Source: Klebsiella pneumoniae
GTDB taxonomy: Bacteria > Pseudomonadota > Gammaproteobacteria > Ga0077536
Assembly: GCA_945862315.1 (NCBI GenBank)
Contig: CAMAXW010000003.1
Span: 61,244 to 125,243, forward strand
Length of the DNA: 64,000 nucleotides
Direction: 5' to 3'
In this document: positions 9,709 to 18,993 of the stretch, one piece after another
How the letters are laid out: every line of letters starts with the position of its first letter
Position numbering within the stretch: the first letter of the stretch is position 1
Translations under genes and position numbers: made by a program
The notes under the pieces: generated by a model
The model's input: the letters and a program-made list of their open reading frames with translations, nothing else
Database searches by the model: none
What the model was told of the DNA's origin: nothing

Positions 9709-10371
9709 TTAGTTGTCGCGTACGATCAATTCAACGCGACGATTCTGGGCGCGGCCTTCAGCCGTGTCGTTGGTGGCTATGGGCTTGGACTTGCCATAAC
9801 CAATCACTGGCGCCAAGTGAGCTGGGTCAACGCCTTTGCTCTCAAGGTAGACCGCCACGGATTTAGCGCGACGCTCGGACAGCTTCTGGTTGTAGGCATC
9901 CGAACCAACGGCATCGGTATGGCCCGCCACTTCGACCGTCAGTGCGCCATGCTCCATCATTATTTTGGCGCCTTCATCCAAACGCACTTTGCCAGCATCC
10001 ATCAGGACGGCGCTGTTGAAAGCGAAGTGAGCGCCTTCTAGGCTCACGATCTTCGAGCCAACTTCGGGCGCGGCCGGCGGCGGCGGCGGCGGCGGCGGCG
10101 CAACCTTCGGCGGCGGAGCTGGCGCCGGGGCCGGGGCTACCGGGACTTCCTTCTCGTGGCAGAACATATAACCGGCTGCCGCACCGAGGGCCGCGCCGCC
10201 CGCCAACGCGCCTGCGTCGGTGGTATTAGCCGCGCCGCCAACAATGCCAGCACCCGTCACTGCGCCGATCAGCGGGCAGAACACATCGGCCGGTTTGATA
10301 TTCGAATTGGCGCAGCCGGTTAGGGCAACGCAGAGTGAGAGTGCTAGACCAGTAGTGATTTGGCGATTCAT
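9709..10371 (-). CDS. OmpA-family peptidoglycan-binding lipoprotein
   Basis: 220 residues from ATG 10371, which has AAGGGGA upstream and gives a canonical lipoprotein signal ending in LTGC. After the lipobox comes a glycine-zipper segment (GAVTGAGIVGG...GALAGGAALGAAAG), then a proline-rich linker of about 25 residues, then a C-terminal OmpA-like domain. That domain has the peptidoglycan-binding signature GHTDAVGSDAYN and SERRAKSV. It is likely an outer-membrane-anchored protein that tethers the envelope to the cell wall, distinct from the Pal gene at 23.9 kb. The eight consecutive prolines are encoded by an uninterrupted CCG repeat. The specific name is not assigned. Confidence 0.88.
   Translation of the reverse strand: MNRQITTGLALSLCVALTGCANSNIKPADVFCPLIGAVTGAGIVGGAANTTDAGALAGGAALGAAAGYMFCHEKEVPVAPAPAPAPPPKVAPPPPPPPPAAPEVGSKIVSLEGAHFAFNSAVLMDAGKVRLDEGAKIMMEHGALTVEVAGHTDAVGSDAYNQKLSERRAKSVAVYLESKGVDPAHLAPVIGYGKSKPIATNDTAEGRAQNRRVELIVRDN
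10075..10100. repeat. (CGG)8 trinucleotide repeat inside the OmpA-like gene
   Basis: Eight perfect CGG units on the plus strand, read as CCG (proline) codons on the coding strand. They form the core of the linker between the glycine zipper and the OmpA domain. Slippage would change linker length in steps of one residue without breaking the frame. Confidence 0.9.
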
Positions 10372-10454
10372 CGCAGAATGTCCCCTTGATTTTAGTTCCA
10401 GTAACCGGCGGCCGACGTGGTTTTTCAACAACGACACGTAGCCATTGGGGGAGA

Positions 10455-10483
10455 ATCATAAATGTTTTGTAAGCCTTCGCCAA
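10455..10483 (-). promoter_or_regulatory. Sigma-70 promoter of the OmpA-like lipoprotein gene
   Basis: On the minus strand a -35 box TTGGCG (10483-10478) is followed after exactly 17 bases by a -10 box TATGAT (10460-10455). Transcription would start near 10448, leaving a 5' leader of roughly 75 bases before the ATG at 10371. The match to consensus is strong, but this is a sequence prediction only. Confidence 0.7.
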
Positions 10484-10543
10484 TGCTCACGTTTAATTCG
10501 CATTTAGGCAAGGTTGAGGTCGCTCTCCAAAGCCCCGCAGCCA

Positions 10544-10569
10544 CTTACGCCACAACCGTGTGGCGTAAG
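10544..10569 (-). terminator. Perfect hairpin directly after ptsI
   Basis: An 11-bp perfect stem (CTTACGCCACA / TGTGGCGTAAG) with a 4-nt loop begins 3 bp past the ptsI stop. There is no U-tract on either strand, so it may be a Rho-type or mRNA-stabilising 3' hairpin rather than a classic intrinsic terminator. Confidence 0.5.
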
Positions 10570-10571
10570 CG

Positions 10572-12317
10572 TCAATCGACACTCGCGCTCAAGCTCCTCA
10601 GGAGCTCGCGAAAACGCACGATGTCGGTGGTTCGCAGCGCCTTGCCGACAATTTTTCGCAGCGGCGCGACTTCGCTCTCGGTGATGATCTGCTTCACCTC
10701 GAGCAAAAGCGACGGGTGCACGCTGAACGCCCGCAAGCCCAAGCCCAACAACAGGCGGGTGTAGCGCGGATCCCCCGCCATTTCGCCGCACATGGCGATG
10801 GGGCACTCGGCGGCGTCAGCGTGGCGGATGGCCGTATCGATGAGCCGTACCACACCGGGGTTTAAGGGGTCATATAAATAGCTGACTTCCTCATTCACCC
10901 GATCGATGGCCACCGCATATTGAATGAGATCGTTAGTACCGATAGACAAAAAATCGAGCGTGCGGGCAAAACCGTCGGCAAACATGACCGCGGCCGGCAC
11001 TTCCAGCATGCCGCCGATGGGCATGTCGGGATCATGCGGGATGCCCTGCGCCACATACTCCGCTTGAATGCCCTGAATCAGCCCGCGCATCTGCGCCACT
11101 TCATCCACATGCGAGAGCATTGGGATCATCAGTCGGACGCAACCCAGCGCGGAGGCCCGCACAATGGCCCGCAACTGCGGCAGCGCCAACTCGGGTTCTT
11201 TCAACCCCAGACGTACGGCGCGCATGCCCAGCGCTGGATTGATGGTGTTCGCGCGCGAGGACACGCTCGCACTGGTTTGCTTATCGGCCCCAATGTCCAA
11301 GGTTCTAATGGTGACCGGCTGCTGACGGAAGGCTTCTATTAGGCGTTTGTAGAGCGCGAAATGTTCGGCCTCGCTGGGCACGTCCAGCCGATTCATATAG
11401 AGAAACTCGGTGCGGTACAAACCCACGCCACGCGCACCCGCAGCGCGTGCAAGATCAAAATCTGTCTGCAGCTCGACGTTGGCCAGTAGTTCGATGGGCA
11501 CCCCGTCCAAGGTTACCGCCGGCGCCCGTTTGAGCTTCGCGAGCCTGCTCACGCGTTTTTGCCGGTCATCTCGCCGGGTACGGTAATAGCCGAGGATGAG
11601 AGTGTCCGCATCACCCAGCACCACCCCTTCGTCGCCATCGACGATCAGCGGCTCACCGTCGCGTAGGTACTGGCGGGCATGGGGCACACCCACCACCCCT
11701 GGCAAGCCCAAACTGCGCGCGATAATGGCGGTATGAGAGGTGGGGCCACCATATTCAGTCACGAAACCCACAATCCCATGCTGCTGCATCAGCAGCGCAT
11801 CCGCCGGTGACAAATCATCGGCCACTAAAATGAGGCCTTCGAGCGAACCTTCGGCGGACTCGTGTTTGGCCGGCGCATGGTTGAGCAAAATGCGCAAAAC
11901 CCGGTTGATAACGTGATCCACATCGTCCCGACGGGCCCGCAAATAAGCATCATTCATGCGATCAAACGCACTGACGAGCGCATCACGTTGCAGTTTAAGC
12001 GCCCATTCCGCATTACAACGGCGTTCCCGTAGTACACGCTTGGGTTCATCGGTGAGCGTGGGGTCTTCTAACATCAGGAGGTGGGTATCGAGGAAGGCCG
12101 CGATATCTGCCGGGGTGTTCGGCGGAATCCGCGCACGCAGCTCGCGCAAACCTTGCTTCGCCTCTTCCACGGCCGCGCTTAAACGTTCGACTTCACCCTC
12201 AACATCGGGCTCCGCCACCGCGTATTCGAGCACTTCCAGCGCGTTGCGCTGGACGATATGCGCCGCCCCTAAAGCAATCCCCCGCGAAATACCGCTGCCG
12301 TGGAGCGCAATAGTCAC
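10572..12317 (-). CDS. ptsI: Phosphoenolpyruvate-protein phosphotransferase (enzyme I)
   Basis: 581 residues, the length of enzyme I without the N-terminal GAF domain of PtsP. It transfers phosphate from PEP to HPr. The phosphorylated histidine sits in GGPTSHTAIIARS near residue 190. The PEP-binding half carries RTEFLY, MIPMLSHV, GTNDLIQY and the catalytic cysteine in MCGEMAGD near residue 500. It overlaps the HPr gene by 4 bp. No sugar permease or IIA gene is present nearby, so the pair probably serves regulatory phosphorylation, with the target not visible here. Confidence 0.95.
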   Translation of the reverse strand: MTIALHGSGISRGIALGAAHIVQRNALEVLEYAVAEPDVEGEVERLSAAVEEAKQGLRELRARIPPNTPADIAAFLDTHLLMLEDPTLTDEPKRVLRERRCNAEWALKLQRDALVSAFDRMNDAYLRARRDDVDHVINRVLRILLNHAPAKHESAEGSLEGLILVADDLSPADALLMQQHGIVGFVTEYGGPTSHTAIIARSLGLPGVVGVPHARQYLRDGEPLIVDGDEGVVLGDADTLILGYYRTRRDDRQKRVSRLAKLKRAPAVTLDGVPIELLANVELQTDFDLARAAGARGVGLYRTEFLYMNRLDVPSEAEHFALYKRLIEAFRQQPVTIRTLDIGADKQTSASVSSRANTINPALGMRAVRLGLKEPELALPQLRAIVRASALGCVRLMIPMLSHVDEVAQMRGLIQGIQAEYVAQGIPHDPDMPIGGMLEVPAAVMFADGFARTLDFLSIGTNDLIQYAVAIDRVNEEVSYLYDPLNPGVVRLIDTAIRHADAAECPIAMCGEMAGDPRYTRLLLGLGLRAFSVHPSLLLEVKQIITESEVAPLRKIVGKALRTTDIVRFRELLRSLSASVD

Positions 12318-12583
12318 TCGGACTCCCCGAACCGGTTGTCGATCAGCGCCGTTAATTCGCTCATGGCCAAGTCTTCCTCGGGGCCGCTCGTGGAGAGTTC
12401 CAGCGCCGCGCCTTGCGCCGCCGCCAACATCATCAGCCCCATGATGCTCTTACCGTTAACACGCTGACCGGCTTTAGTCAGGCCAATATCACAAGAGAAC
12501 TTGCCGGCCGTTTGGACAAACTTGGCCGCGGCGCGAGCATGCAGGCCCAGCCGATTCACGATAAGCACGGAACGGGTGGGCAT
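12314..12583 (-). CDS. ptsH: Phosphocarrier protein HPr
   Basis: 89 residues. The active-site histidine is in RLGLHARAAAKF (His-15 position) and the regulatory serine region is GKSIMGLMMLAAAQG (Ser-46 position). It accepts phosphate from the overlapping enzyme I. It lies 10 bp behind rapZ, so it is part of the rpoN-hpf-rapZ run, and could equally be named the nitrogen-type HPr (npr/ptsO). No hprK is visible. Confidence 0.93.
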   Translation of the reverse strand: MPTRSVLIVNRLGLHARAAAKFVQTAGKFSCDIGLTKAGQRVNGKSIMGLMMLAAAQGAALELSTSGPEEDLAMSELTALIDNRFGESE

Positions 12584-12593
12584 CGATTAAAAC

Positions 12594-13454
12594 CTAGCTA
12601 TCACGATGGGTCGCGACTACTTGGCGTAGTGCGCGAAAATGGGTGGCAATTTTTTCGGCGAGATACACCGAACGGTGACGACCACCGGTACAGCCAATGG
12701 CAATGGTTAAATAGCTGCGATTGTCAGCTTCGAAGCGAGGAATCCATTTGCTCAGAAAACCAATGAGGTCGCTCGCCATGTCGGCCGCCTCCGGCGTGTG
12801 CTCAAGAAAATCGCACACCGCCGGATCGCGACCGGTGAGTGGGCGTAACGTTGGGTCCCAATGCGGGTTAGGCAGGCAGCGCACATCGAAGACAAAATCG
12901 GCGTCTGGCGGCAAGCCATTCTTAAAGCCGAAGGAACACACCTGCAGCGCTAAAGCACCCGGCTTGCGGTGCGCGATGCGCTCGATGATTTGCGCACGAA
13001 ATTGGTGAATATGGCTGTGGGTGGTGTCGATGCGCAGATCGGCGCTGGCGATGATGGGTTCGAGCAATTGGCGCTCACGCGCAATGGCTGCGGGCAGCGG
13101 TAAATTGCCACTCGACAGGGGGTGGCGACGCCGGGTTTCGCTGAAACGATTGATCAGCGCCTCGTCCGAGGCATCAATAAAAATGAGCTCCACCGTCAGC
13201 GCGGTGCTCCGCAACACGGCCAAGATGCCGGGTAACTGGAGGAGATCCGCCTCGCGATTGCGGGCGTCGATCCCCACCGCAACCTGACGATAGTGCGGCA
13301 GGTCGCCATCGCCAATAAATTGCGCAAACTCCGCCATGAAACCCGCCGGGAGGTTGTCGACGCAATAGAAACCCGTGTCTTCAAGCGCATGCAGCGCCGT
13401 GGTTTTGCCTGCGCCCGACAGCCCCGAGACGATGATAAATCGCCGCGTGGTCAT
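12594..13454 (-). CDS. rapZ: RNase adapter protein RapZ
   Basis: 286 residues. The N-terminal Walker A motif is GLSGAGKTTAL, followed by DTGFYCVDNLP. The C-terminal domain carries the family-defining IAIGCTGGRHRSVYLAE. In enterobacteria RapZ binds GlmZ/GlmY small RNAs and guides RNase E to control glucosamine-6-phosphate synthase; whether the same RNAs exist here is unknown. The gene follows hpf directly, with no room for ptsN in the 59-bp gap. Confidence 0.95.
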   Translation of the reverse strand: MTTRRFIIVSGLSGAGKTTALHALEDTGFYCVDNLPAGFMAEFAQFIGDGDLPHYRQVAVGIDARNREADLLQLPGILAVLRSTALTVELIFIDASDEALINRFSETRRRHPLSSGNLPLPAAIARERQLLEPIIASADLRIDTTHSHIHQFRAQIIERIAHRKPGALALQVCSFGFKNGLPPDADFVFDVRCLPNPHWDPTLRPLTGRDPAVCDFLEHTPEAADMASDLIGFLSKWIPRFEADNRSYLTIAIGCTGGRHRSVYLAEKIATHFRALRQVVATHRDS

Positions 13455-13513
13455 GGTGGTGCGCAGGCGGGTGCCACGTGGGCCAAGGGTTGGGAGATCA
13501 GCCCGGTGGACAT

Positions 13514-13834
13514 TTAGATCGGATTGCGCACGAGGGCGTCGCGCGCGTGATGATCGGTGAGTTTTTCCTTGTGCTTGCGCACCTGCCGATCAAGTTTATC
13601 GATGAGTAGGTCGATGGCCGCGTACATGTCTTCGTGCTGGCTCTGCGCATGTAGATTGTTCCCCGACACATGGACCGTCGCCTCTACCGTGTGTAACTGC
13701 CGTTCAGCGCCTAGCACCACGTGAACATCCACGAGGTGATCGAAATGTCGTTCAATCCGCTGCATCTTCGTGCGGATGTAGGCTTGCACGGCGGCGGAAA
13801 GTTCGACGTGGTGACCGGAAATGTTGAGTTGCAT
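13514..13834 (-). CDS. hpf: Ribosome hibernation-promoting factor (short HPF/YfiA type)
   Basis: 106 residues, the short form without a C-terminal dimerisation domain. Typical features are the start MQLNISGHHVELS, the EATVHV strand and the basic C-terminal helix DRQVRKHKEKL. It binds the 30S decoding site in stationary phase to drive 100S formation. It sits 77 bp behind rpoN, as in most proteobacteria. Confidence 0.95.
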   Translation of the reverse strand: MQLNISGHHVELSAAVQAYIRTKMQRIERHFDHLVDVHVVLGAERQLHTVEATVHVSGNNLHAQSQHEDMYAAIDLLIDKLDRQVRKHKEKLTDHHARDALVRNPI

Positions 13835-13911
13835 TATGAGTCTCCTAGTAGACGAATTAACCTTCAGTTGCTGACTAAACGCCGCCCCGCCAGCATCGCG
13901 GAAAGCGGTCC

Positions 13912-15432
13912 TTAACCCAAGCGTTTACGCTCATTGGAAGGGAGGATTTGCATCCCTTCACGGTATTTTGCCACGGTGCGCCGGGCCACATTGATGCCCT
14001 GCTTCAACAACAAGCTCGCGATCACGCTATCGCTCAGCGGTTTATCGTTCGCCTCGCCTGCGACAAGTTTCTTGATCAGCGCACGAATAGCCGTAGAGGA
14101 AGCCTCGCCCCCAACACTGGTTGTGACGTGGCTGGAGAAAAAATACTTTAGCTCGAAAATCCCGCGTGGGGTATGCATGTATTTGCGGGTCGTCACGCGG
14201 GAAATTGTGGATTCGTGCATGCCGAGCACCTCGGCAATATCGTGCAACACCAAGGGCTTCATGCCTACATCGCCAAACTCCAGAAAAGCTTGTTGACGCT
14301 CGATGATCGCCGCCGCCACTTTCAGTAGCGTTTCGCTGCGACTCTGCAGGCTTTTAATAAACCACTTGGCTTCCTGCAAATGGGTCTTGAGCGAGGTGTT
14401 CACAGGCCCGTTGTCGGCCCGCCGGATCATATTGGCGTAATGCGGATTAACCCGCACTTGCGGCACGGAATCTGGATTGAGTTCGACTTTCCAGCGGCCA
14501 CGCGATTTGTGCACAAAGACATCTGGGATGAGATATTCAGGTGCCGGATCGCTGAACTGCGCGCCCGGCTTGGGATTGAGGGTTTGGATCAGCGACATCA
14601 CCTGCCGCAATTCGTCTTGGGTGAGCTTGGTGCGGCGCATGACGGCGGCAAATTCTCGACCACCCAGCGCCTCCAAGTGGCGCTCGCAAACCTGTTGCGC
14701 CTCGGCCAGCCAAGGGGTGTTGGGTGCCAGCTGGCGGAGCTGGAGCAGCAGGCATTCTTTGAGGTCGCGGGACGCAATACCGGCCGGTTCCAGGGCCTGC
14801 ACCTGTTTGAGCATCGCCTCCACTTCGGCCTCATCCACCTCACCAAAATCTACACTCGCCTGCACGAGGTCGCGAATTTCAGCGATCGAGGCTTCTAGAT
14901 AACCCGCTTCATTGATCGCATCCACGATCGCCGTGGCGATGGTGAGATCGATGTCAGAGAGCGGCAGCAGGTTGATCTGCCACAGGAGATGGTCGCGGAG
15001 CGAGCCGGCCCCCTCGCGGGCGGTTTCGTACTCCCCACCAGCGGCTTCGCCAGAAACACCCGGGCCGCTTTGTGGCAGGGTGCTGTCGTAAATTTCTTCC
15101 CACTCGCTGTCGACCGGCAGGTCGTTGGGGATGTCATCGGTGGTAGAGGGGGGGGAGTATTCTTCGGCGCCCTCGGCGCTGCCGAACTCGGCAAAATCCT
15201 CGCCACCAAACTCCGGAGAGTCTTCGCTAGCGGGCGGACTAACCCCCTCGCTGGCAAAATCGTAGGTCTCGGAAACCTCTTCCTCAAGCTCCAGCATCAT
15301 GTTGGAGTCCAGCACCTGCTGTACTTCCAGCTCGAGCTCCATCGACGAGAGCTGCAATAGCCGGATGGCCTGCTGCAGCTGCGGCGTCATGGTCAGATGC
15401 TGGCCAATCTTGAGCTGGAGAGATTGCTTCAT
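13912..15432 (-). CDS. rpoN: RNA polymerase sigma-54 factor
   Basis: 506 residues. Region I is glutamine/leucine-rich (QLKIGQHLTMTPQLQQAIRLLQ) and binds enhancer-dependent activators. Region II is acidic (about residues 50-130). The C-terminal half carries the helix-turn-helix and the RpoN box ARRTVAKYRE, which reads the -24 element. It directs transcription that needs AAA+ activators. The gene is between lptB (upstream, 99 bp gap) and hpf. Confidence 0.97.
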   Translation of the reverse strand: MKQSLQLKIGQHLTMTPQLQQAIRLLQLSSMELELEVQQVLDSNMMLELEEEVSETYDFASEGVSPPASEDSPEFGGEDFAEFGSAEGAEEYSPPSTTDDIPNDLPVDSEWEEIYDSTLPQSGPGVSGEAAGGEYETAREGAGSLRDHLLWQINLLPLSDIDLTIATAIVDAINEAGYLEASIAEIRDLVQASVDFGEVDEAEVEAMLKQVQALEPAGIASRDLKECLLLQLRQLAPNTPWLAEAQQVCERHLEALGGREFAAVMRRTKLTQDELRQVMSLIQTLNPKPGAQFSDPAPEYLIPDVFVHKSRGRWKVELNPDSVPQVRVNPHYANMIRRADNGPVNTSLKTHLQEAKWFIKSLQSRSETLLKVAAAIIERQQAFLEFGDVGMKPLVLHDIAEVLGMHESTISRVTTRKYMHTPRGIFELKYFFSSHVTTSVGGEASSTAIRALIKKLVAGEANDKPLSDSVIASLLLKQGINVARRTVAKYREGMQILPSNERKRLG

Positions 15433-15531
15433 GAGCAGTGGTCTTTAAGCGCCGCCGGTTATCTTGTTGCGATGCAGTCTAGCGCATTATCCGCCCAGCC
15501 CCGGGGCCTATCGGCCAGGACCGGATGCGGC

Positions 15532-16257
15532 TTACATGGTGAAGTCTTCGCCAAGATAAACTTCCCTCACATGCTCGTCTTGCAAAATATGGTCCGGCGC
15601 GCCTTCGGCAATGATGCGGCCATCATTGACGATATACGCCCGGTCGCAAATGCCCAGCGTTTCACGCACGTTATGGTCGGTAATCAGCACCCCGATGCCC
15701 AGCTTGCTCAGGTGCTGAATAATGCGCCGGATGTCGCCCACGGAAATGGGGTCAACGCCCGCAAACGGTTCGTCCAACAGAATGAAACGAGGGTCGGACG
15801 CCAGTGCCCGGGCAATTTCGACGCGGCGCCGTTCGCCTCCCGACAACGACATGCCGGTGTTTTTGCGGATGTGACCAATGTGGAATTCACCGAGCAAGTC
15901 TTCTAAGCGGCGCGCGCGCTGCACTTGGGTCAAGGTGGGCATGGCCTCCAGAATCGCCGCGATGTTTTCTTCTACCGTCAGCTTACGGAAGACCGACGCT
16001 TCCTGCGGCAGGTAACCGAGGCCACGCCGGGCGCGCAAATCCATCGGCAAGGCGGACAGATCTTCCTTGTCCAGATGCACCGACCCGCCTTCCATCGGCA
16101 CCAGACCGATAATCAAATAAAAGCTCGTGGTTTTGCCCGCGCCATTCGGCCCCAACAGGCCAACCACTTCGCCGCTATCCACGCTCAGGCTGACATCTTT
16201 CACGACGACTCGCGACTTATAGGCCTTCGACAAATGGCGTACGGCCAGCGTGCTCAT
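15532..16257 (-). CDS. lptB: LPS export ABC transporter ATP-binding protein LptB
   Basis: 241 residues from ATG 16257; a longer in-frame read to 16359 would overlap lptA and is not LptB-like. Walker A is [10 protein letters not shown], the signature is [10 protein letters not shown] and Walker B is [12 protein letters not shown]. It powers extraction of LPS from the inner membrane through LptFG and hands it to LptC and LptA. It lies 31 bp behind lptA, in the conserved order kdsD-kdsC-lptC-lptA-lptB-rpoN. Confidence 0.97.
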   Translation of the reverse strand: MSTLAVRHLSKAYKSRVVVKDVSLSVDSGEVVGLLGPNGAGKTTSFYLIIGLVPMEGGSVHLDKEDLSALPMDLRARRGLGYLPQEASVFRKLTVEENIAAILEAMPTLTQVQRARRLEDLLGEFHIGHIRKNTGMSLSGGERRRVEIARALASDPRFILLDEPFAGVDPISVGDIRRIIQHLSKLGIGVLITDHNVRETLGICDRAYIVNDGRIIAEGAPDHILQDEHVREVYLGEDFTM

Positions 16258-16288
16258 GCGCGGCCAACCCGCTGGCGGGGAGGAATGC

Positions 16289-16876
16289 TCACGGCACCGC
16301 CTTAGGCTTGGGTGGAATGATGACTTTAATGCGGCCCGCTGCTGCGTTTTTCGCCGCATCGGTGCCGCCGGTCGCCGGCGCGCCGCGCCCGGTAATAATG
16401 CTGCGCTTGGTGTCGTAGTTGATGCGGTAACCCTCGAACAAGCGCGCGCCTTGCGTTAGCCGCGCATCCTTGATGAGCACGAGTTGGTCTTTCTTGGCGT
16501 GGTATTCGATTTCTAGCGCGTAGCCTTCGATGTCTTCCTTGCCGCCGTCGGGGGTCTGTTTGAAAAACGCGGACTTGCCATCCACGAACACATCCTCTAA
16601 CTGCCGCTCCACATCAAAACTTGCGCGCAGCCGGTCGCCCGTCATCCGAATGGAGCCCTGCACCACCACCACATTGCCCAGGTAGGTGGTGCGACCGGAT
16701 TCATCGTCGAGTTCGGCAAAATCGGCCGTAATCTCCACCGGCTGCTGTGAATCGGTAGACAGCGCCCAGACGCTGGTCGTCGCGGCGAGCAGAAAAACCG
16801 CCCCGACCCAGCGTAAATTATTTGCGTTCAATGCGGCTTCTGACACGTTCGCGCAGTTCCACTCGGTTGTGTTCAA
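16289..16876 (-). CDS. lptA: Periplasmic LPS bridge protein LptA
   Basis: 195 residues as drawn from ATG 16876. A start at TTG 16831 would give a shorter and more typical signal peptide ([22 protein letters not shown]) and reduce the overlap with lptC from 59 to 14 bp, so the true start may be there. The mature part is an OstA/LptA beta-jellyroll with repeats such as [21 protein letters not shown] and [10 protein letters not shown]. LptA polymerises to bridge LPS across the periplasm to LptD. Confidence 0.9.
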   Translation of the reverse strand: MNTTEWNCANVSEAALNANNLRWVGAVFLLAATTSVWALSTDSQQPVEITADFAELDDESGRTTYLGNVVVVQGSIRMTGDRLRASFDVERQLEDVFVDGKSAFFKQTPDGGKEDIEGYALEIEYHAKKDQLVLIKDARLTQGARLFEGYRINYDTKRSIITGRGAPATGGTDAAKNAAAGRIKVIIPPKPKAVP

Positions 16877-17408
16877 AATTGGCCCGCAAACCTTTGGCTT
16901 TGGTCACGCTGTTGAGGCTCTTGATCGTCGCTGCATTATCGGTTTCGGCATATTGGACTTTCGGGAAGACGCGCAGTTCGGAGGTGAAGATTTCGAACTC
17001 CCGTTCGCCCGCGTCATCCAAACGCCAAATCTCAACCCGCCCGTGTAGCACGATGAGGTCCGCATCGGCTTTGATGGTGCCTCGTTCTGCAACCACCTGC
17101 CATGGGCTGGCGCCATCATTATAAATTTCCATACGTGGCCGGGATAATTCTGTCGCGTCGGTGTCCGGGTAGTGATAGACCTCATCGGCCATCAACACGT
17201 TTTGCAAATCGCCGTTGCGGTCCATCGTATGCCGCACCATGTCGATGAGATAGTAATCCGGCGCATGCCGGCGCGCGCTGGGCGCGACGGCCGGATCGCG
17301 CGTTAGTACCTGCCACACCCAGAAAGATCCCGCACTCAACAACACCGCGAAGACTGCCATCCAAACCGCCCGACCCAGCGCTAAATAACCACGACCCATC
17401 GCCATCAT
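16818..17408 (-). CDS. lptC: LPS export system protein LptC
   Basis: 196 residues from ATG 17408, chosen because it overlaps the kdsC stop as ATGA; ATGs at 17405 and 17399 are alternatives. One N-terminal membrane anchor (GRAVWMAVFAVLLSAGSFWVWQVL) precedes a periplasmic jellyroll domain with DYYLIDMVRHTMDRNGDLQNVLMADEVYHYPDTD, the typical LptC pattern split here over its first two strands. It docks LPS from LptBFG onto LptA. The gene is translationally coupled to kdsC and overlaps lptA. Confidence 0.9.
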   Translation of the reverse strand: MMAMGRGYLALGRAVWMAVFAVLLSAGSFWVWQVLTRDPAVAPSARRHAPDYYLIDMVRHTMDRNGDLQNVLMADEVYHYPDTDATELSRPRMEIYNDGASPWQVVAERGTIKADADLIVLHGRVEIWRLDDAGEREFEIFTSELRVFPKVQYAETDNAATIKSLNSVTKAKGLRANFEHNRVELRERVRSRIERK

Positions 17409-17944
17409 CCGGCGTAGCGGGCATATTGCCCCGCGAGCGTGCCTTGGGCGTCCATGATGAATTCGCAAAGCTCGCGCGCCGCCCCGTTGCCACCACCGGC
17501 TTGCGTGCAGTAGGCCGCCGCCGCCACGCAGTGCGGATGGCCATCGGCGACACTCACCGGCAGCCCCACGCACTGGAGCACCGCCAGATCGGGGAGATCG
17601 TCGCCGACATAACAAATTTCCGCGAGCTCCAGACCTAGGCGTTGGCGCAGGTCATCCAACGCCACGAGTTTGTTTTGCTGGCCTTGGTAGACGTACTCAA
17701 TGCCCAGTTCTGCCATGCGCGTGGCGACCACCGCCGAATGCCGCCCAGTGATGATACCCACCGCAATGCCGGTGTGTTGCAACATGACCAAACCTTGGCC
17801 ATCGCGCACATGGAAAACTTTCCATTCCTCGCCTGCGGGCCCCAAAAACAGCTGCCCGTTAGTCAACACGCCATCCACATCGAAAATCACCAGCCGAATG
17901 CGGCGCGCCGCGGCTTGCAGAACGGTGGGGTCTAGGGCGCTCAC
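17405..17944 (-). CDS. kdsC: 3-deoxy-D-manno-octulosonate 8-phosphate phosphatase
   Basis: 179 residues, a short HAD phosphatase without a cap domain. The nucleophile motif is IFDVDGVLTNG, motif II is ITGRHS and the metal motif is GDDLPDL. It removes phosphate from Kdo-8-phosphate in the Kdo branch of LPS synthesis. It overlaps kdsD by 4 bp and lptC by 4 bp, so the three are coupled. Confidence 0.95.
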   Translation of the reverse strand: MSALDPTVLQAAARRIRLVIFDVDGVLTNGQLFLGPAGEEWKVFHVRDGQGLVMLQHTGIAVGIITGRHSAVVATRMAELGIEYVYQGQQNKLVALDDLRQRLGLELAEICYVGDDLPDLAVLQCVGLPVSVADGHPHCVAAAAYCTQAGGGNGAARELCEFIMDAQGTLAGQYARYAG

Positions 17945-18921
17945 ATCACCCTCGCTTTTAATAAGTCATGCATGTTCAGCACACCCACCAGCGTGTGGTC
18001 TTGGTCTACCACCAACAGCGCGTTGATCTTGTTTTCCTGCATGATTCGCAAAGCATCAGCGGCGAGCGTATCCGGGTTGATGGTCTTGCAGTGGTTGGTC
18101 ATCAGCGAACTGACCGGGGCGGTCATGACCTGTAGGCCTTGGTCGAGCGCGCGCCGCAGATCGCCATCGGTAAAAACCCCCAGCACCCGCGAGGCGGCAT
18201 CCAAAACTGCCGTGAGGCCCAACCCTTTGCGGGTGATTTCCCTCAGCGCATCGGTCAGCGGGGTATCGGCATTTACCCAAGGCATGCGCTCACCCTGATG
18301 CATGAGGTCGGCAATCTTCAACAATAAGCGCCGGCCGAGTGCGCCACCAGGGTGCGAGCGGGCGAAGTCTTCTTGGGTAAATCCGCGCGCTTCCAGCAGC
18401 GCGACGGCCAGCGCATCACCCATCGCCAGTGCCGCCGTGGTGCTGGAGGTGGGTGCCAAACCCAGCGGACAAGCTTCCTGCGCCACGCCCACGTTGATAT
18501 GCACATTCGCCGCTTCGGCGAGCGTGGATTGCGGATTGCCGGTCAGGGCAATGAGCGGAACCCCTAAACGTCTTAGCACCGGCACCAGCAGGGTGAGTTC
18601 GTCGGTCTCCCCAGAATTTGACAGCGCGAGCACCACGTCCTCAGCGGTGATCATGCCCATATCGCCGTGGCTAGCTTCGCCCGGATGGACAAAAAATGCC
18701 GGCGTACCGGTACTCGCTAAGGTGGCGGCAATTTTGCCGCCGATATGACCCGACTTGCCCATCCCCAGCACTATCACCCGGCCGCGACACTTCAGCAGGT
18801 AATCGGCGGCGACCACAAAGGCGGCGTCGACGCGGGGCACTAGGTCGGTAATGGCCTGAGCTTCGAGTTTAAGCACCGCTTGGGCGAGCTGGCAGAGTTT
18901 CTGCGCGTCGATGGGGTCCAA
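17941..18921 (-). CDS. kdsD: D-arabinose-5-phosphate isomerase (SIS + two CBS domains)
   Basis: 326 residues. The SIS domain (about 40-175) holds VLGMGKSGHIGGKIAATLASTGTPAFFVHP and LALSNSGETDEL in pieces typical of KdsD, and two CBS repeats fill about 205-325. It converts ribulose-5-phosphate to arabinose-5-phosphate, the first step to Kdo. No ATG or GTG suits the N-terminus. The best start is TTG 18921, with AAAGGA about 10 bases upstream. It is divergent from murU. Confidence 0.93.
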   Translation of the reverse strand: MDPIDAQKLCQLAQAVLKLEAQAITDLVPRVDAAFVVAADYLLKCRGRVIVLGMGKSGHIGGKIAATLASTGTPAFFVHPGEASHGDMGMITAEDVVLALSNSGETDELTLLVPVLRRLGVPLIALTGNPQSTLAEAANVHINVGVAQEACPLGLAPTSSTTAALAMGDALAVALLEARGFTQEDFARSHPGGALGRRLLLKIADLMHQGERMPWVNADTPLTDALREITRKGLGLTAVLDAASRVLGVFTDGDLRRALDQGLQVMTAPVSSLMTNHCKTINPDTLAADALRIMQENKINALLVVDQDHTLVGVLNMHDLLKARVM

Positions 18922-18993
18922 GTTTACGTCGTCCTTTGAGGCGGAAGCGCTCGGGTCAGTGGCAGGCCGAGCCGGCTAGCGGGCTAATCGTCG

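Noticed and set aside
14380..14898. 172-residue plus-strand open frame opposite rpoN
   Set aside because: Shadow of rpoN, a complete gene with a clear RpoN box.
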